DNA of 64,000 nucleotides from an uncultured Cyclobacteriaceae bacterium. Lineage in GTDB: Bacteria > Bacteroidota > Bacteroidia > Cytophagales > Cyclobacteriaceae. A model generated the notes under the pieces. That model was not told where the DNA came from and searched no databases. It saw nothing but the letters and a program-made list of their open reading frames with translations. The stretch spans positions 1-64,000 of the forward strand of contig CANLOE010000014.1 in the NCBI GenBank assembly GCA_947492745.1, read 5' to 3'. Positions 1 to 9,900 of the stretch are shown piece after piece. The number at the start of each line of letters is the position of its first letter. Position 1 is the stretch's first letter. The translations under genes were made by a program, and so were the position numbers.

Positions 1-523
1 TCTTGTTTTCTTCATTCTTTCTGTAAGTTAACCCTATTGAGCTTTTCTTACTGTCCAGTCAAATGTATACACTCCACCACTATTTTCTAAAGCTCCTAGT
101 GACAAGTCTATCCGTAGCGATTCAACACTACACCGATTTTTTTCTTGGCCAGTGCCGATAAGGCTTCCCATTTTATTTTTTCTTGAGTATAAAAACAGCC
201 CCTAAGTCACAACGGAATTGACGAAAGCATGATAGCGCCTATCGAAATCTCTTTCAAACTTGAGCCATGCATTGGAACTTCATCATAAAGCCTCAAAATA
301 CACTATAACGGCTGTTTTTCTTGGATTAAGAACAGTACTGCTCCTGTGAGTTCAAAAAATATGTCTATTTCGCTGATGTAGAAAAACTTCTTCCGTAATG
401 GAAGGTCTAATGAATACTACAGTTTCATACCGTTCATCCTATGTATTTTCTATTGAGGGTAGAATCTGCGTAAATCAACTGTTTTTCAAGCGCATAAACA
501 CATAAGAATTGATAGTTTTGTCA
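1..523. other. Non-coding left edge with decayed repeat ends
   Basis: I see no gene here. At 179-195 the sequence reads TTTTTTCTTGAGTATA, which matches the right end of family D. At 192-206 it reads AAAACAGCCCCTAAGTC, which matches the right end of family E. The rest is A+T-rich and degenerate. This looks like the remains of a D/E composite similar to the one at 49.0-49.6 kb, with its left part decayed or outside the window. Confidence 0.35.
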
Positions 524-2671
524 ATGCTCAGATTTATTCTTATTTGTATTAGCTTAGGCTTTACTTTTTGGAGCAGTATTGTACTATGCCAACCTAGGTC
601 CCAAAGCTCTGGAGCTATTTTGAAAAAGACCTTCATGGAGGAAAGAGAGCACGCGTCGGTCATGGATGCTTTTCGTCTTTTTAACAAGGGAGAATCAGAG
701 AAGGCCTATGCCATGGCCCGTAAACTCCTTCTGAAGGTGAAGTCGACCCGTGCAGTGATGAACAGTAACTTGTTATTGGCCTACTATTTCAAAAACAAGT
801 CATTGGCAGATTCTTCCATATTTTATGTGAATGAGTACCTTAAATATAATATTGTAGGGTCGGATTCTCTGAAAATGCGGGACCGAGCCATAGCCTGCAA
901 TATTCAGGGGGCCAACTATCGCATTAAGGGTTGGTTCGAAGAAAGTAAGAAATGGTTTTTCAAGGGTATAGAAGCGGCTCAAAAGTACAATGATGAAAAC
1001 CAGTACTATAGAAACATACATGGACTCGCGCTGTGCTACAGTTATACCAATGAAGATACCAAAGCCTTGCCATTATTTAAAGAGTGCATTGGTTATGAGG
1101 CCAATTTGGAAATTGTTTATGGCAGTTATCTGAATATAGGTATGATCTATGCGAAGCTCAAAAACTACGAACTATCTGACAAATACCTTCAAAAAGGATT
1201 GGAACTGAGCAAGAAATACAATTCGGAGCAGGCCATGGCCGTCACGCTTACCAACTTGGCCATGAACGCAAAAGAACAAGGGAAACTGGACCAGGCCATA
1301 CGGCAGTATGAAGAAGCCATCGTTATCTGCAATCGTGCGAACCTACATCAAATAAGGCTATCCGCTAAAATAGATATGGGCAGTGTATTCGTAGCAGCAA
1401 AAAAAAATGGTAAAGCCAGGACAATCTATATGGAGGCCTTGCAGAAAGCTATAGAACTGGGACTGTTGAAACAACAAATGGATATTTTCCAAAACCTCAA
1501 GACCATTGCCCAAAATGAGGGTAATTATAAAAGTGCTTTTGAGAATTTGACCAAGTATCAAGAAATCAAAGACTCCATTTCCGTACTTCAGAAAATAGAG
1601 GAAATCAATGAATTGGAAGTAAGGTACGAAACGCTGAGGAAAGAAAGAGAAATAAGAGTGCTGCAAGTTGAAAATACCAATCGAATGCTGGAATTGGCCA
1701 ATCAAGAAGAGGCGATAAAGAACCTGGAACTACAACGGGAAATCAAAGCCAGGGAAAACAAGCATCGTATCTTAGTACTGCAACATGCTTCTGAGAAAAG
1801 CTTCAATGAAATCAGCTTGCTGAAAAAGGACCAAGAGCTACAGGAAGCTAATCTGGCCCAAGAAAAGAGATTGAAAAAAACAATATTAATCTCGTTTTTG
1901 ATTATTCTTATTCCCATTATCGGCTTGTTGGTCATTTATTACCAAAAGCTACAGGCGCAAAGTAAACTCAATACAAGAGAAAAACAGATCAATCAGCAAA
2001 GAATAACGGCTATTCAAAAAAATCAGGAACTGAAGGTAATCAAAGCAGGTGTCGATGCCCAAAATCAAGAGCGTACAAGAATAGCAAGAGAGATACACGA
2101 TAGCATCGGCGGCAATCTTGCTGCCATAAAGCTACAACTTAGCAATCCCAACGTGGAAGATCCAAAATATATCGAGAAGATCAATCGTCAAATAGATGAT
2201 ACCTACCAGCAGGCACGTAACCTGTCCCATAACCTGATTCCCCCAAAATTCAATGGCAATAATTTCTGTAGTGTAGTAGAGGAGTACATAAGGGATATAG
2301 GAAGTGCAGGTAGTTTGCAGACCTCTTTTGAAGCATATCCGAAGAAGATCATTTCCCAATTAGAGGCAGGACTACAGATAGAGGTTTTTAAGATTATTCA
2401 AGAACTGACAACCAATACTATCAAACACGCCCATGCAGATTCTATGGAATTGTACATAGGCCTTGGGCAGGACCATTCTTTGTGCATCCTTTTTGAAGAT
2501 GACGGAATAGGCTTTGAGCCAGAGAATTCTAATGACGGACTGGGCTTCAATAGCATCAAGAGCCGGTTGGAGAAGGTTTCGGGATCTATGGATATCGACA
2601 CCCGAAAAGGGAGGGGAACGGTTATAAATATCGAAATAAGCAATGCCAAACCTACGGAATATGAAACATAA
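524..2671 (+). CDS. TPR-containing sensor histidine kinase (HisKA_3/NarL-type)
   Basis: This protein of about 715 residues begins with a hydrophobic signal segment (MLRFILICISLGFTFW), followed by a long periplasmic TPR region (roughly residues 55-350). A coiled-coil rich in Glu and Arg comes next, then one membrane helix near residues 448-468 and a cytoplasmic kinase core. The phosphoacceptor lies in RIAREIHDSIGGNLAA (HisKA_3 type). The ATP-binding lobe shows ELTTNTIKHAHAD (N box) and EDDGIGFEPENSNDGLGF (G boxes). The architecture matches the Bacteroidota LytS/NarX-like TPR kinases that pair with LuxR-type regulators. I chose the ATG at 524; a TTG lies five codons upstream. The stop overlaps the start of the downstream regulator, so the two form a translationally coupled two-component pair. 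The sequence does not show the signal sensed or the genes controlled. Confidence 0.93.
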   Translation: MLRFILICISLGFTFWSSIVLCQPRSQSSGAILKKTFMEEREHASVMDAFRLFNKGESEKAYAMARKLLLKVKSTRAVMNSNLLLAYYFKNKSLADSSIFYVNEYLKYNIVGSDSLKMRDRAIACNIQGANYRIKGWFEESKKWFFKGIEAAQKYNDENQYYRNIHGLALCYSYTNEDTKALPLFKECIGYEANLEIVYGSYLNIGMIYAKLKNYELSDKYLQKGLELSKKYNSEQAMAVTLTNLAMNAKEQGKLDQAIRQYEEAIVICNRANLHQIRLSAKIDMGSVFVAAKKNGKARTIYMEALQKAIELGLLKQQMDIFQNLKTIAQNEGNYKSAFENLTKYQEIKDSISVLQKIEEINELEVRYETLRKEREIRVLQVENTNRMLELANQEEAIKNLELQREIKARENKHRILVLQHASEKSFNEISLLKKDQELQEANLAQEKRLKKTILISFLIILIPIIGLLVIYYQKLQAQSKLNTREKQINQQRITAIQKNQELKVIKAGVDAQNQERTRIAREIHDSIGGNLAAIKLQLSNPNVEDPKYIEKINRQIDDTYQQARNLSHNLIPPKFNGNNFCSVVEEYIRDIGSAGSLQTSFEAYPKKIISQLEAGLQIEVFKIIQELTTNTIKHAHADSMELYIGLGQDHSLCILFEDDGIGFEPENSNDGLGFNSIKSRLEKVSGSMDIDTRKGRGTVINIEISNAKPTEYET

Positions 2672-3305
2672 TCTAATCATTGTCGATGACCATAAAATGT
2701 TTTTGGACGGATTACTGAGTATTCTGAATACGGAAAGTGATTATAATGTCTTGCTAACGAGCCGTTCGGGTGTACAGGTAGCAACGTATATCGATACCCA
2801 AACGGAAGGAAAGATAGACCTCGTCATCATGGATGTTACGATGCCTCAGATGAGCGGTGTTCAGCTGAACGAGCTGATTAAAAGTCGAAACCCAAAAATA
2901 AGGACATTGGTTGTCAGTATGCATAGTGATGCCGGTACCATTGATACGCTGATAGAAGCGGGGGCAGACGGCTATCTTCCTAAAAATGCGGAGAAGACAG
3001 AACTTCTAAATGCAATCGCTACCATTCTGAAAGGAAAGAAATATTTCTCAAAAGAAATCAAGGATATCTATCTTGAAAACAGGTTGTCTGGCAATAGGGC
3101 AGAGGAGATAAAACTCACCCGAAGAGAAATAGATGTAATCACCTTGATTGCCGAGGAGTTTACCACACAGGAGATTGCCGAAAAACTGTTCTTGAGCAAG
3201 CACACGGTTGAAAGCTATCGCAAAAACCTGATGACAAAGTTAAATGTGAAGAATATTGCTGGACTGACCAAATATGCATTGAGAATGAAGTATACGCAAT
3301 ATTGA
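2661..3305 (+). CDS. LuxR/NarL-family response regulator
   Basis: This is a two-domain regulator of about 214 residues. The N-terminal receiver has the acidic pair Asp9-Asp10 (IIVDDHKMF) and the phosphorylated Asp58 in DLVIMDVTMP. The C-terminal LuxR-type helix-turn-helix starts at LTRREIDVITLIAEEFTTQ and contains the recognition region LSKHTVESYRKNLMTKLNV. The ATG at 2661 overlaps the kinase stop by 11 bases (ATGAAACATAA). An alternative in-frame ATG lies at 2643, but it would add six residues that are not typical of the family. It is the cognate partner of the upstream TPR kinase and is expected to act as a DNA-binding transcription factor when phosphorylated. Family F element F1 begins 20 bases after the stop. 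Confidence 0.95.
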   Translation: MKHNLIIVDDHKMFLDGLLSILNTESDYNVLLTSRSGVQVATYIDTQTEGKIDLVIMDVTMPQMSGVQLNELIKSRNPKIRTLVVSMHSDAGTIDTLIEAGADGYLPKNAEKTELLNAIATILKGKKYFSKEIKDIYLENRLSGNRAEEIKLTRREIDVITLIAEEFTTQEIAEKLFLSKHTVESYRKNLMTKLNVKNIAGLTKYALRMKYTQY

Positions 3306-3324
3306 TTTTTTGTGGATGGTTGAC

Positions 3325-3491
3325 ATTGAAGTGATTTAGACTTTTTATTTTGAAGCGAAAACAAGAGATTTTTTGCCCTGATGAAGCCTTTTTTGAGTGG
3401 CATAGCCAAGGTTACGTCAGGAGAAAAAGTCAAAATCAGGGTAAAACAAGACTTGTTTGCAGTCAGAAGAAAAAGTCTAAATCACTTCATT
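3325..3491. repeat. Family F inverted-repeat element, copy F1
   Basis: This element of about 167 bp has terminal inverted repeats AATGAAGTGATTTAGACTTT (left end with one mismatch) and no coding capacity. It is the sister of F2 at 14337-14502. It lies just downstream of the response-regulator gene, and its ends could fold into a long hairpin in the transcript. Confidence 0.8.
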
Positions 3492-3522
3492 ACCCTTACA
3501 GCTCTCATAGGCCTTCTTTTTA

Positions 3523-3671
3523 TACTCAAGATAACGTAAAATAGGAATCCGGCAGGCATTTCGATGAGTTCACTTTGGGGCGCTTTATATCTAAGTCGTC
3601 AGGGAGTTCAGAATGAAACCATGTTTTCTCTAAGGCTATTTTTTTCGCCCCAAACCAATCGTGTTTGGGTA
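3523..3671. repeat. Family D element, copy D1
   Basis: It begins TACTCAAGATAACG and ends CGTGTTTGGGTA. It matches the reverse complement of D2 (13428-13594) along its length, including the shared block GGGGCGCTTT and the segment TTTTCTCTAAGGCTATTTTT, which corresponds to TTTTCTCTGAGGCTGTTCTT in D2. No coding capacity is seen. Confidence 0.7.
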
Positions 3672-3976
3672 TGGTATACCTGTTGGTTCTAATTGCACTC
3701 GGAACCAAATATTCACTGTGCATCTTTGTTCACTGCATTCTTCGGAAGCTTCAACCCTTCATTTGGAAGATCGATTTTGAATAATGACTTTATAATATTA
3801 ATCTTGACATTGATGCGGTTACCCGATGGTCAAAAATGCTGACCTCATTTTATGGGAATTATTTTTATATGAGGATTTGTGGAAACTAGAAAAAGTAATC
3901 CAATTTCAGGGGTATTTAAATATTTATTTTTTTAATCGATAAATTCATTAGTTTCTAAAACCGGATTTCAAGATAA
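3672..3976. other. Non-coding, A+T-rich
   Basis: No gene, RNA or repeat is recognised. The last 100 bases before the next gene are very A+T-rich and probably hold its promoter. Confidence 0.4.
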
Positions 3977-4515
3977 ATGGATTATATGGATGGTTTTAAC
4001 AGGTCTATTGAACGTCTGATAAAACAAAAACCAAATAACAAAACACTTATTGCAATAAAAAGCTATAAGGACAGATTTAACCTGAGGGACTACTATACAA
4101 CATTGGATAAACCGGGCTTTAGTATTGGTATTGAATTCATGGTTGAAGATGTGTTACGTGAAAAATCCAGAAAAATTATAGGTTACATTCCGATGAATGG
4201 GTTGAAAGTTATACTTCCTATCTGGCATAAAGTTTCAAAAGATGAGGTTCAAAAATTCAGTTGTCTAAGCTTAGCGGATAAAGTTGCTTTAAGCCAAAAT
4301 GTTCGTTGGAACTTCGTCATGAAGACTTAAATGGTAATAAATCAGTGTGTTTTCTTGGGTTCAGCGTAGCACCGCTACGGTGAATTCAAAAAACGCATTC
4401 ATTTACTGATTTGAAGTCAGTTAAGTCCGGAATAGATTTTCCAATGGACATTTTGGGTTTAAACAGCTCGATTTATAGTATCAAAGAAATTGCAGAAGGA
4501 AATCTGATAAAATAA
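3977..4515 (+). pseudogene. Unknown small protein gene split by a family A element
   Basis: The reading frame opens with MDYMDGFNRSIERLIKQKP. It runs 105 codons to the Leu codon at 4289-4291, then enters family A element A1 (4293-4457), which supplies an early stop at 4328-4330. The element is flanked by TTTAA on both sides. Removing the element and one TTTAA joins the frame exactly to AACAGCTCG, and translation continues for 17 residues (NSSIYSIKEIAEGNLIK) to a TAA at 4513-4515. The ancestral protein would be about 122 residues. I do not recognise the family: it is basic, has no membrane segment and no obvious motif. The 117-residue form that can be translated today carries 11-12 element-encoded residues at its C-terminus and may or may not be functional. 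Confidence 0.65.
4293..4457. repeat. Family A element A1 (165 bp), 5-bp duplication TTTAA
   Basis: Both ends are of the CCAAAATG type (left GCCAAAATGTTCGTTGG, right CCAATGGACATTTTGGG). TTTAA lies at 4288-4292 and again at 4458-4462. The core carries the palindrome CGTAGCACCGCTACGG. It sits inside the gene at 3977-4515. It is about 94% identical by eye to A9 at 47486-47650. Confidence 0.88.
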
Positions 4516-4787
4516 CGTATATAACATTGCTAAAAATAATCGGTAAATGCGAAGATGAGGCTTTCAATGATTATCATGAAGGGATTTGGGCAATACTCTC
4601 CATATTCGTTTTGCTGTCCTGAAATGCTATGCAAATCGCTTGCAAAATATTTACAGCCAATTATTAAATAGTAATTGGCTGTAAATCAATATTTTGAATA
4701 ATTGTTTTCAAACTTCACTTGCAATGCATGATTCGGGTTGAAATCAATGATCAATCGACTCAATGAATCAAGGTAAATAGAAAACCA

Positions 4788-6107
4788 TTACTCATCGATC
4801 AGTGCCGTCCAGACACTGAGTTGTCTGCCGTCCTGTCGCGTCCAAATGGGGCGGACCTTACCGTCATAGACACTGATGTTATTGTAGTCGCCAAAAAACT
4901 GGCCTTCTTTGGGCAAAAAAGGGCTTTCACTTATCTTTTTGTTTTTAAAAGTTTTCCCTCCGTCCTTGGAAACGGCCAGATATACATCGGTCTCATGTCC
5001 TGCGTGATGACGGCGGTCATAGAAGACGATATATACATATCCGGTGACAGGGTCGACGGACATCCAAGTGAAGAACTGTTGTTTTCCCGGTCCATCATCA
5101 TTTACGCGAAGGGGGGCAGACCAGGTTTCTCCCTTATCCTTGGAGCTGATGAGCCAAATATCAGTATCCGAAGCTCCATTTCTTTGGTCGGCCCAGTTCA
5201 CATAAACCGCTCCGGAGTGGGTTCCCTCGCTCAGGTCACAAGCGGTAATGGGCATACCATTGGCACGGCCTATACCCGGAATGGCGATGGACCACCCTCC
5301 TGCTTGTTCTGCGATGACTTTGTCCTCTTCCATCCAGGTTTCTCCTTTATCGAAGGAGCGGTCAAAGTACAATTTGTTATTGTAGGCCCATGTGACATAT
5401 ACTTCTCCTTCGGTACCCACTGCGGGCACGGCACCTTCCACGGTGTCATCATCATCCAGGCAATTGCCCGACAGGGCATTGATACTTTTGGCAACCGACC
5501 AGGATTTCCCTTGATCGGTAGAACGGGAAAAGAGGATATTGCTCCTGTCCTCTTCTTTTTCACTACCATAGGCATCGAATTGGGTCCAGGTCAGATAGAG
5601 TTCATGACTATTCGGATCGGCTACTGCCCATTCCTTATCTTGGTCTTTGGGATGTGCCAAGCCGGCAAAGGATCCGTCTCCCCAAGTATTGCCACCGTCC
5701 AAGGAACTCTGACAAACAATGCGGTCCAGTTTGTCCCCTTCCCAAGAACTGCCACCGCTCGGATTGGACAGGTGGAAATAATGAAAGCCTCCCTGATAAT
5801 CTGCTAAGATACATGGGTCGCCCCATATGCCATGGGAAGAGGTCAATTTGTTCTTTGCCCAAGTTTTCCCGCCATCGTCGGAAACATATACTTTATCGAT
5901 AATACTACCGGCTACCATCTTATCGGTATCCTTGGGATTGATGGCAATAGAAGGTTCACAAGGCCCAAACCCTTCCCTTGTTCTATTCTTGTCTATCAGT
6001 ACATTTTTGGCTAGCTGTGGATTACAGGCCTGCATAGCGATGATGGTGGACAGACAGAAGAGATAGCAATACTTTAATTGTTTGTGGAATAGGGTATATA
6101 CAATCAT
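4788..6107 (-). CDS. Asp-box (BNR/sialidase-fold) lipoprotein
   Basis: This 439-residue protein has an N-terminal signal segment ending in a lipobox-like IIAMQAC, so it is probably an outer-envelope lipoprotein. At least five Asp-box motifs (S-x-D-x-G-x-T-W) are visible: SDDGGKTW, SLDGGNTW, STDQGKSW, SFDKGETW and SKDGGKTF. They mark a six-bladed sialidase/BNR propeller. The conserved sialidase arginine triad was not established, so calling it an active sialidase would go too far; a glycan-binding or structural propeller is equally possible. An upstream -7-like box TAAATTTG (minus strand, 6147-6154) lies within the end of repeat C1. Its neighbour on the same strand, 6949-10218, is a much larger Asp-box protein, separated by repeats. 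Confidence 0.85.
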   Translation of the reverse strand: MIVYTLFHKQLKYCYLFCLSTIIAMQACNPQLAKNVLIDKNRTREGFGPCEPSIAINPKDTDKMVAGSIIDKVYVSDDGGKTWAKNKLTSSHGIWGDPCILADYQGGFHYFHLSNPSGGSSWEGDKLDRIVCQSSLDGGNTWGDGSFAGLAHPKDQDKEWAVADPNSHELYLTWTQFDAYGSEKEEDRSNILFSRSTDQGKSWSVAKSINALSGNCLDDDDTVEGAVPAVGTEGEVYVTWAYNNKLYFDRSFDKGETWMEEDKVIAEQAGGWSIAIPGIGRANGMPITACDLSEGTHSGAVYVNWADQRNGASDTDIWLISSKDKGETWSAPLRVNDDGPGKQQFFTWMSVDPVTGYVYIVFYDRRHHAGHETDVYLAVSKDGGKTFKNKKISESPFLPKEGQFFGDYNNISVYDGKVRPIWTRQDGRQLSVWTALIDE

Positions 6108-6146
6108 TTTAATTTAAATTTTCAAAAAAAACACGCTGTTGCAATA

Positions 6147-6154
6147 CAAATTTA
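6147..6154 (-). promoter_or_regulatory. Possible -7 box TAAATTTG for the Asp-box lipoprotein gene
   Basis: On the minus strand the sequence reads TAAATTTG, which fits the Bacteroidota -7 consensus TAnnTTTG. It lies 40 bases upstream of the ATG at 6107 and falls inside the terminal repeat of C1, so the promoter may have been supplied by the mobile element. No clear -33 TTTG was found. Confidence 0.35.
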
Positions 6155-6197
6155 GGTATTAAATCTTGCATAAGATTCGGGAATCATTTTGTTTCAA

Positions 6198-6364
6198 CCC
6201 AAATTGATCAATAGGATTTCGTGATGAGCGTATAAAGTACAATAAAATCAGTGGTTTAGGAGAGGAGGCTTTTGTATCACTAAGGTGACGAACCTGCGTA
6301 GCGTAAAACCGCTGATTTTGAAGTGATTTATGCTCGTAATAGGAAGGCTATCGGTCATTTTGGG
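6198..6364. repeat. Family B element B1 (167 bp), duplication TTCAA
   Basis: The ends are CCCAAATTGATCAATAGG and CTATCGGTCATTTTGGG. TTCAA occurs at 6193-6197 and 6365-6369. It is inserted into C1, and the empty site is preserved in C2 and C3. Confidence 0.88.
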
Positions 6365-6773
6365 TTCAATCCAAATCGCTTAATGGCGGAGCTATCATAA
6401 AATCCGCCAATACAGAGTGGGGCGAAATGAACAATATTATAGGCGAAATTTGAGAGCTATACTTGTAATAAGTAGGATGGTAGTAGGGAACAGTATATAC
6501 CCTAAGCTAGTCCTACATTTGTTACAGTGTATATTTAAGGTATCATTGGGATATGTTTTGAACCAAAGGCTATTGTATTTATGCCCTCATGACGAAGCTC
6601 CCAAATACAGCATATTCACAAAACCATCAAAACAGATACAACATTGAGCTATTGCATTATTCAGTTCAGGTGTGCACCATCGGAGTGGCGCACACCTGAA
6701 TATTGATTTATCTATATCTTGAGCGGGAGGGCCAATGAAAACCTCTGGTCAAATCAGCGAATCCGTCCTTTAT

Positions 6774-6938
6774 CCCAAAATGTCCATTAGAAAATCTATT
6801 CCGGACTTAACCGGCTTCAAATCAGTAAATGAATGCGTTTTTTGAATTCACCGTAGCGGTGCTACGCTGAATCCAAGAAAACGCCCTGATGTATTGCCAT
6901 TTAAGTCCTCATGACGAAGTTCCAACGAATATTCTGGG
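6774..6938. repeat. Family A element A2 (165 bp), duplication TTTAT
   Basis: The left end is CCCAAAATGTCCATTAG and the right end CAACGAATATTCTGGG, so the two ends are of different subtypes. TTTAT flanks both sides (6769-6773, 6939-6943). The interior is almost identical to A4 (20564-20728), which implies recent copying. Its right duplication is six bases from the stop codon of the 6949-10218 gene. Confidence 0.88.
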
Positions 6939-6948
6939 TTTATGTTTA

Positions 6949-9900
6949 TCAATCCATGTCCAGAGTCTCGTAGGTTTTGAACGGGGACCAATCTTTGGAC
7001 AACATTCGTTCTTGGTACTCCTTCCATTCCTTTTCATAAAAAGCATTGGTCGCATCGATACCCTTCTTTAGGTATTCGGTAAAGTGTTGCACCACCCGTT
7101 TTTCCCTGGGCCCTACGGGGTCCATGTTGGAAAAGAGGTACATCTCCGCTTGGCCCATCAGACTACTGACCGAAGACTCTGGGTTTCTGACTATCCCTTG
7201 TTTTTCGTTTTTCTCACCAACGAAGATTTCCATTATCTTTTCTATACTATCGCTCGTGGCCTTATTGTATTCCATCAGTACTTTTGTGGAATCGTCCTTT
7301 GGCCTGTCTTTTAGTTTTGCCTTGTAGGTATCGACGATTTCCTTGGACTCGACCAGTCGCTGCATGGCATCATAGGCCAGTGCTTTCTTTTCTCCATATC
7401 CTTTTTGGAAATCGTAATTGGCTTGTAACACTTCCTTGGCTACTTTCAGGCGAGGGTCGAAATGCACTTTGACCTCGGTAGAATCAGTATGTTCTCCGAA
7501 GTGGAGTTTTACTTTATACAGGCCCGGTAGTACCCTCACACCGCTGGCTTCCCTTGTGTTTTTCTTACGCTTGCTTCTGGAAGGATAAGAGGCTCCTTTT
7601 TCGTTCAGCCCCCAGTACATCCTGTAGATTCCGCTTTCTTTGGGAGCTTTTTTCTTTAAGGTACGAATGAGTCTGCCTTTTACATTGAACACTTCCATGG
7701 TGATGGAGTCATAACTGCTTTTATGGGGTTTGGTGTCTACCGTACTTTCTCTGGAATCCTTTTTTTCGGCCAGATTTTTCTCTTCTTTATCGGATGTCGC
7801 GATTTCATCGGGCTTGGCTTTCGTAATACTATAGGTAATCATAGCTCCCCTTTTTCGGTTCTCTCCATTGAATACTGCGTTGGCACCGAACCGCGTACCT
7901 GCCGGCTGCTGATTGGCCGCAAGATAGGCGTCGGGTGCGGCATATACCTGAAGTGTATCTTTGAGTGCACTGCCCTTGGACGAAGCCAGCTCCCTTAAAG
8001 GTCGTATATCGTCCAGCACATATGCAGCACGTCCATAGGTACCGATGACCAAGTCCTGTTCTCTGGGATGAATGGTCAGGTCCATGGTCGGGACGGTGGG
8101 ATAGCCCGCAGTCCATTTTGTCCAAGTGGAGCCCGCATCTATACTCATGTACAGTCCTTGTTCCGTACCTAGAAATAGTAAATCGGGTACTACGGTATCC
8201 TGAACTAGTGACAGTACATACCCTTCGACGTCTCCTGTGCCTACTATGGGCTTCCATGTTTTTCCAAAATCACTGGTCTTGAAGGCATAGGGTTTGAAAT
8301 CAAAATTTCTATAGTTGTTGAACAGCACAAAGGCTTCGCCTGCCTTATAGGTGGAGGGCTTTATCTGTGGTACCCAGCCGTTCTTCGGAGCGCCCTTGAT
8401 ATTGGCCGTTAGATTTTGCCATGATGCCCCATCGTTCTGACTGATATGTACCTGCCCATCATCAGTGCCGACCCAGAGTAATCCTTTTTGTACAGTGCTT
8501 GGGCTAATGACCAGTATGGTATTGTAATTTTCAGCACCTGTAGCGTCCATGGTCAGCCCTCCGCTCAGGTGTTGCTGCTGTTGATCGGGGTTGTTGGTCG
8601 TTAGGTCGGGGGAGATGAGTTCCCAACTGTCCCCTCTATTTGAACTCTTGTGTACGAACTGACTACCGAAGTATAGGGTTTTGGCATCGAAGGGGTCTTG
8701 AGCAATGGCCGCATTCCAGTTGAACCTCAATTTCGTGTCAATATCGGGATGCGTCGGTCTTACGATTTTGGCATACCCTGTCTTACGGTCATAACGCCCG
8801 ACGAACCCCTGTTGTGACATGGCAAAACCGAAACGCGAATCTTCTGCATCTGGGACAACATCAAAGCCATCACCGAACAGGATCTCCTGCCAGTAACTGT
8901 TACGGATTCCCTGAGCTTTCCAGACATAGGCAGGTCCTGCCCAAGAACCGTTGTCCTGCATGCCTCCATATACATTATAGGGGATTTCGTTATCCACGCT
9001 GATATGGTAAAACTGGGCTACGGGCAGGTTTGCTACGAAGCGCCAGGTCTTGCCGCCGTCATGGGTGATATTAAGTCCTCCATCATTGCCATCCATCATG
9101 AAAGAAGGGTCTTCCGGGTGTATCCACCAAGCGTGGTGGTCGGGGTGCACGCCTACATCAGTATTGTAGGCCGGCATAAGCTGCCGAAAGGATTTGCCTC
9201 CATCTTCACTGACATTGACGAAAGAAAATAGGCTGTACACACGGTTCTCGTTACTGGGGTCAACGAAGATGTCCGAATAATAAAAGGGTCGGTTTCCGAT
9301 TTCATTTTTATCATTGACTTTGGTCCATTTAAACCCTCCATCCTCTGAGCGGTAAAGTGCATTCTTTTTTGCCTCTACCAAGGCGTAGACAACTTCGGGC
9401 TTACTTTGTGATAGGGCCAGCCCGATTCTTCCTAGATCACCTTTGGGCAGACCATCTTCATGATCTCGTCTTTCCCAAGTCTTGCCCGCATCAAAGCTTA
9501 CATACAGTCCCGAACCGGGTCCGCCGGAGTTAAAAGTCCATGGTTTCCTACGGTGCTGCCACATCGCCGCAATCAGCTTATTGGGGTTGCTGGGGTCCGT
9601 GATGAGGTCGGCACAACCTGTTTTGGTATCTACATACAGCACTTTCTCCCAAGTGCTGCCACCATCGATAGTTTTATATACGCCTCGTTCTGGATGCTCA
9701 CCCCATGGAGAACCGATGGCCGCTGCAAAGACGATGTTCGGATTATCCCTATGGATGATGATACGGTGGATGTTCCGTGTTTTTTCCAGTCCCATCAGTT
9801 TCCAGTTTTTGCCACCGTCCAGACTTTTGTAGATACCATAGCCGCCGTTCAGGCTGTTTCGAGGGTTGCCCTCACCTGTTCCTGCCCATATTACATCAGG

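Larger units (their letters stand above)
6144..6469. repeat. Family C element C1, interrupted by B1
   Basis: The left part (6144-6197) matches C2 and C3 from ATACAAATTT through CATTTTGTTTCAA. The right part (6365-6469) resumes at TTCAATC and ends in GAGAGCTATACTTGTAAT, a diverged form of the C right end. Between them sits B1 with TTCAA duplicated on both sides. C2 and C3 show the uninterrupted site GTTTCAATCAAGG. Confidence 0.72.

Noticed and set aside
4821-5807. A 328-codon plus-strand frame opposite the Asp-box lipoprotein gene
   Set aside because: It is the antisense shadow of a gene with seven readable Asp-box motifs; its translation has no family features.
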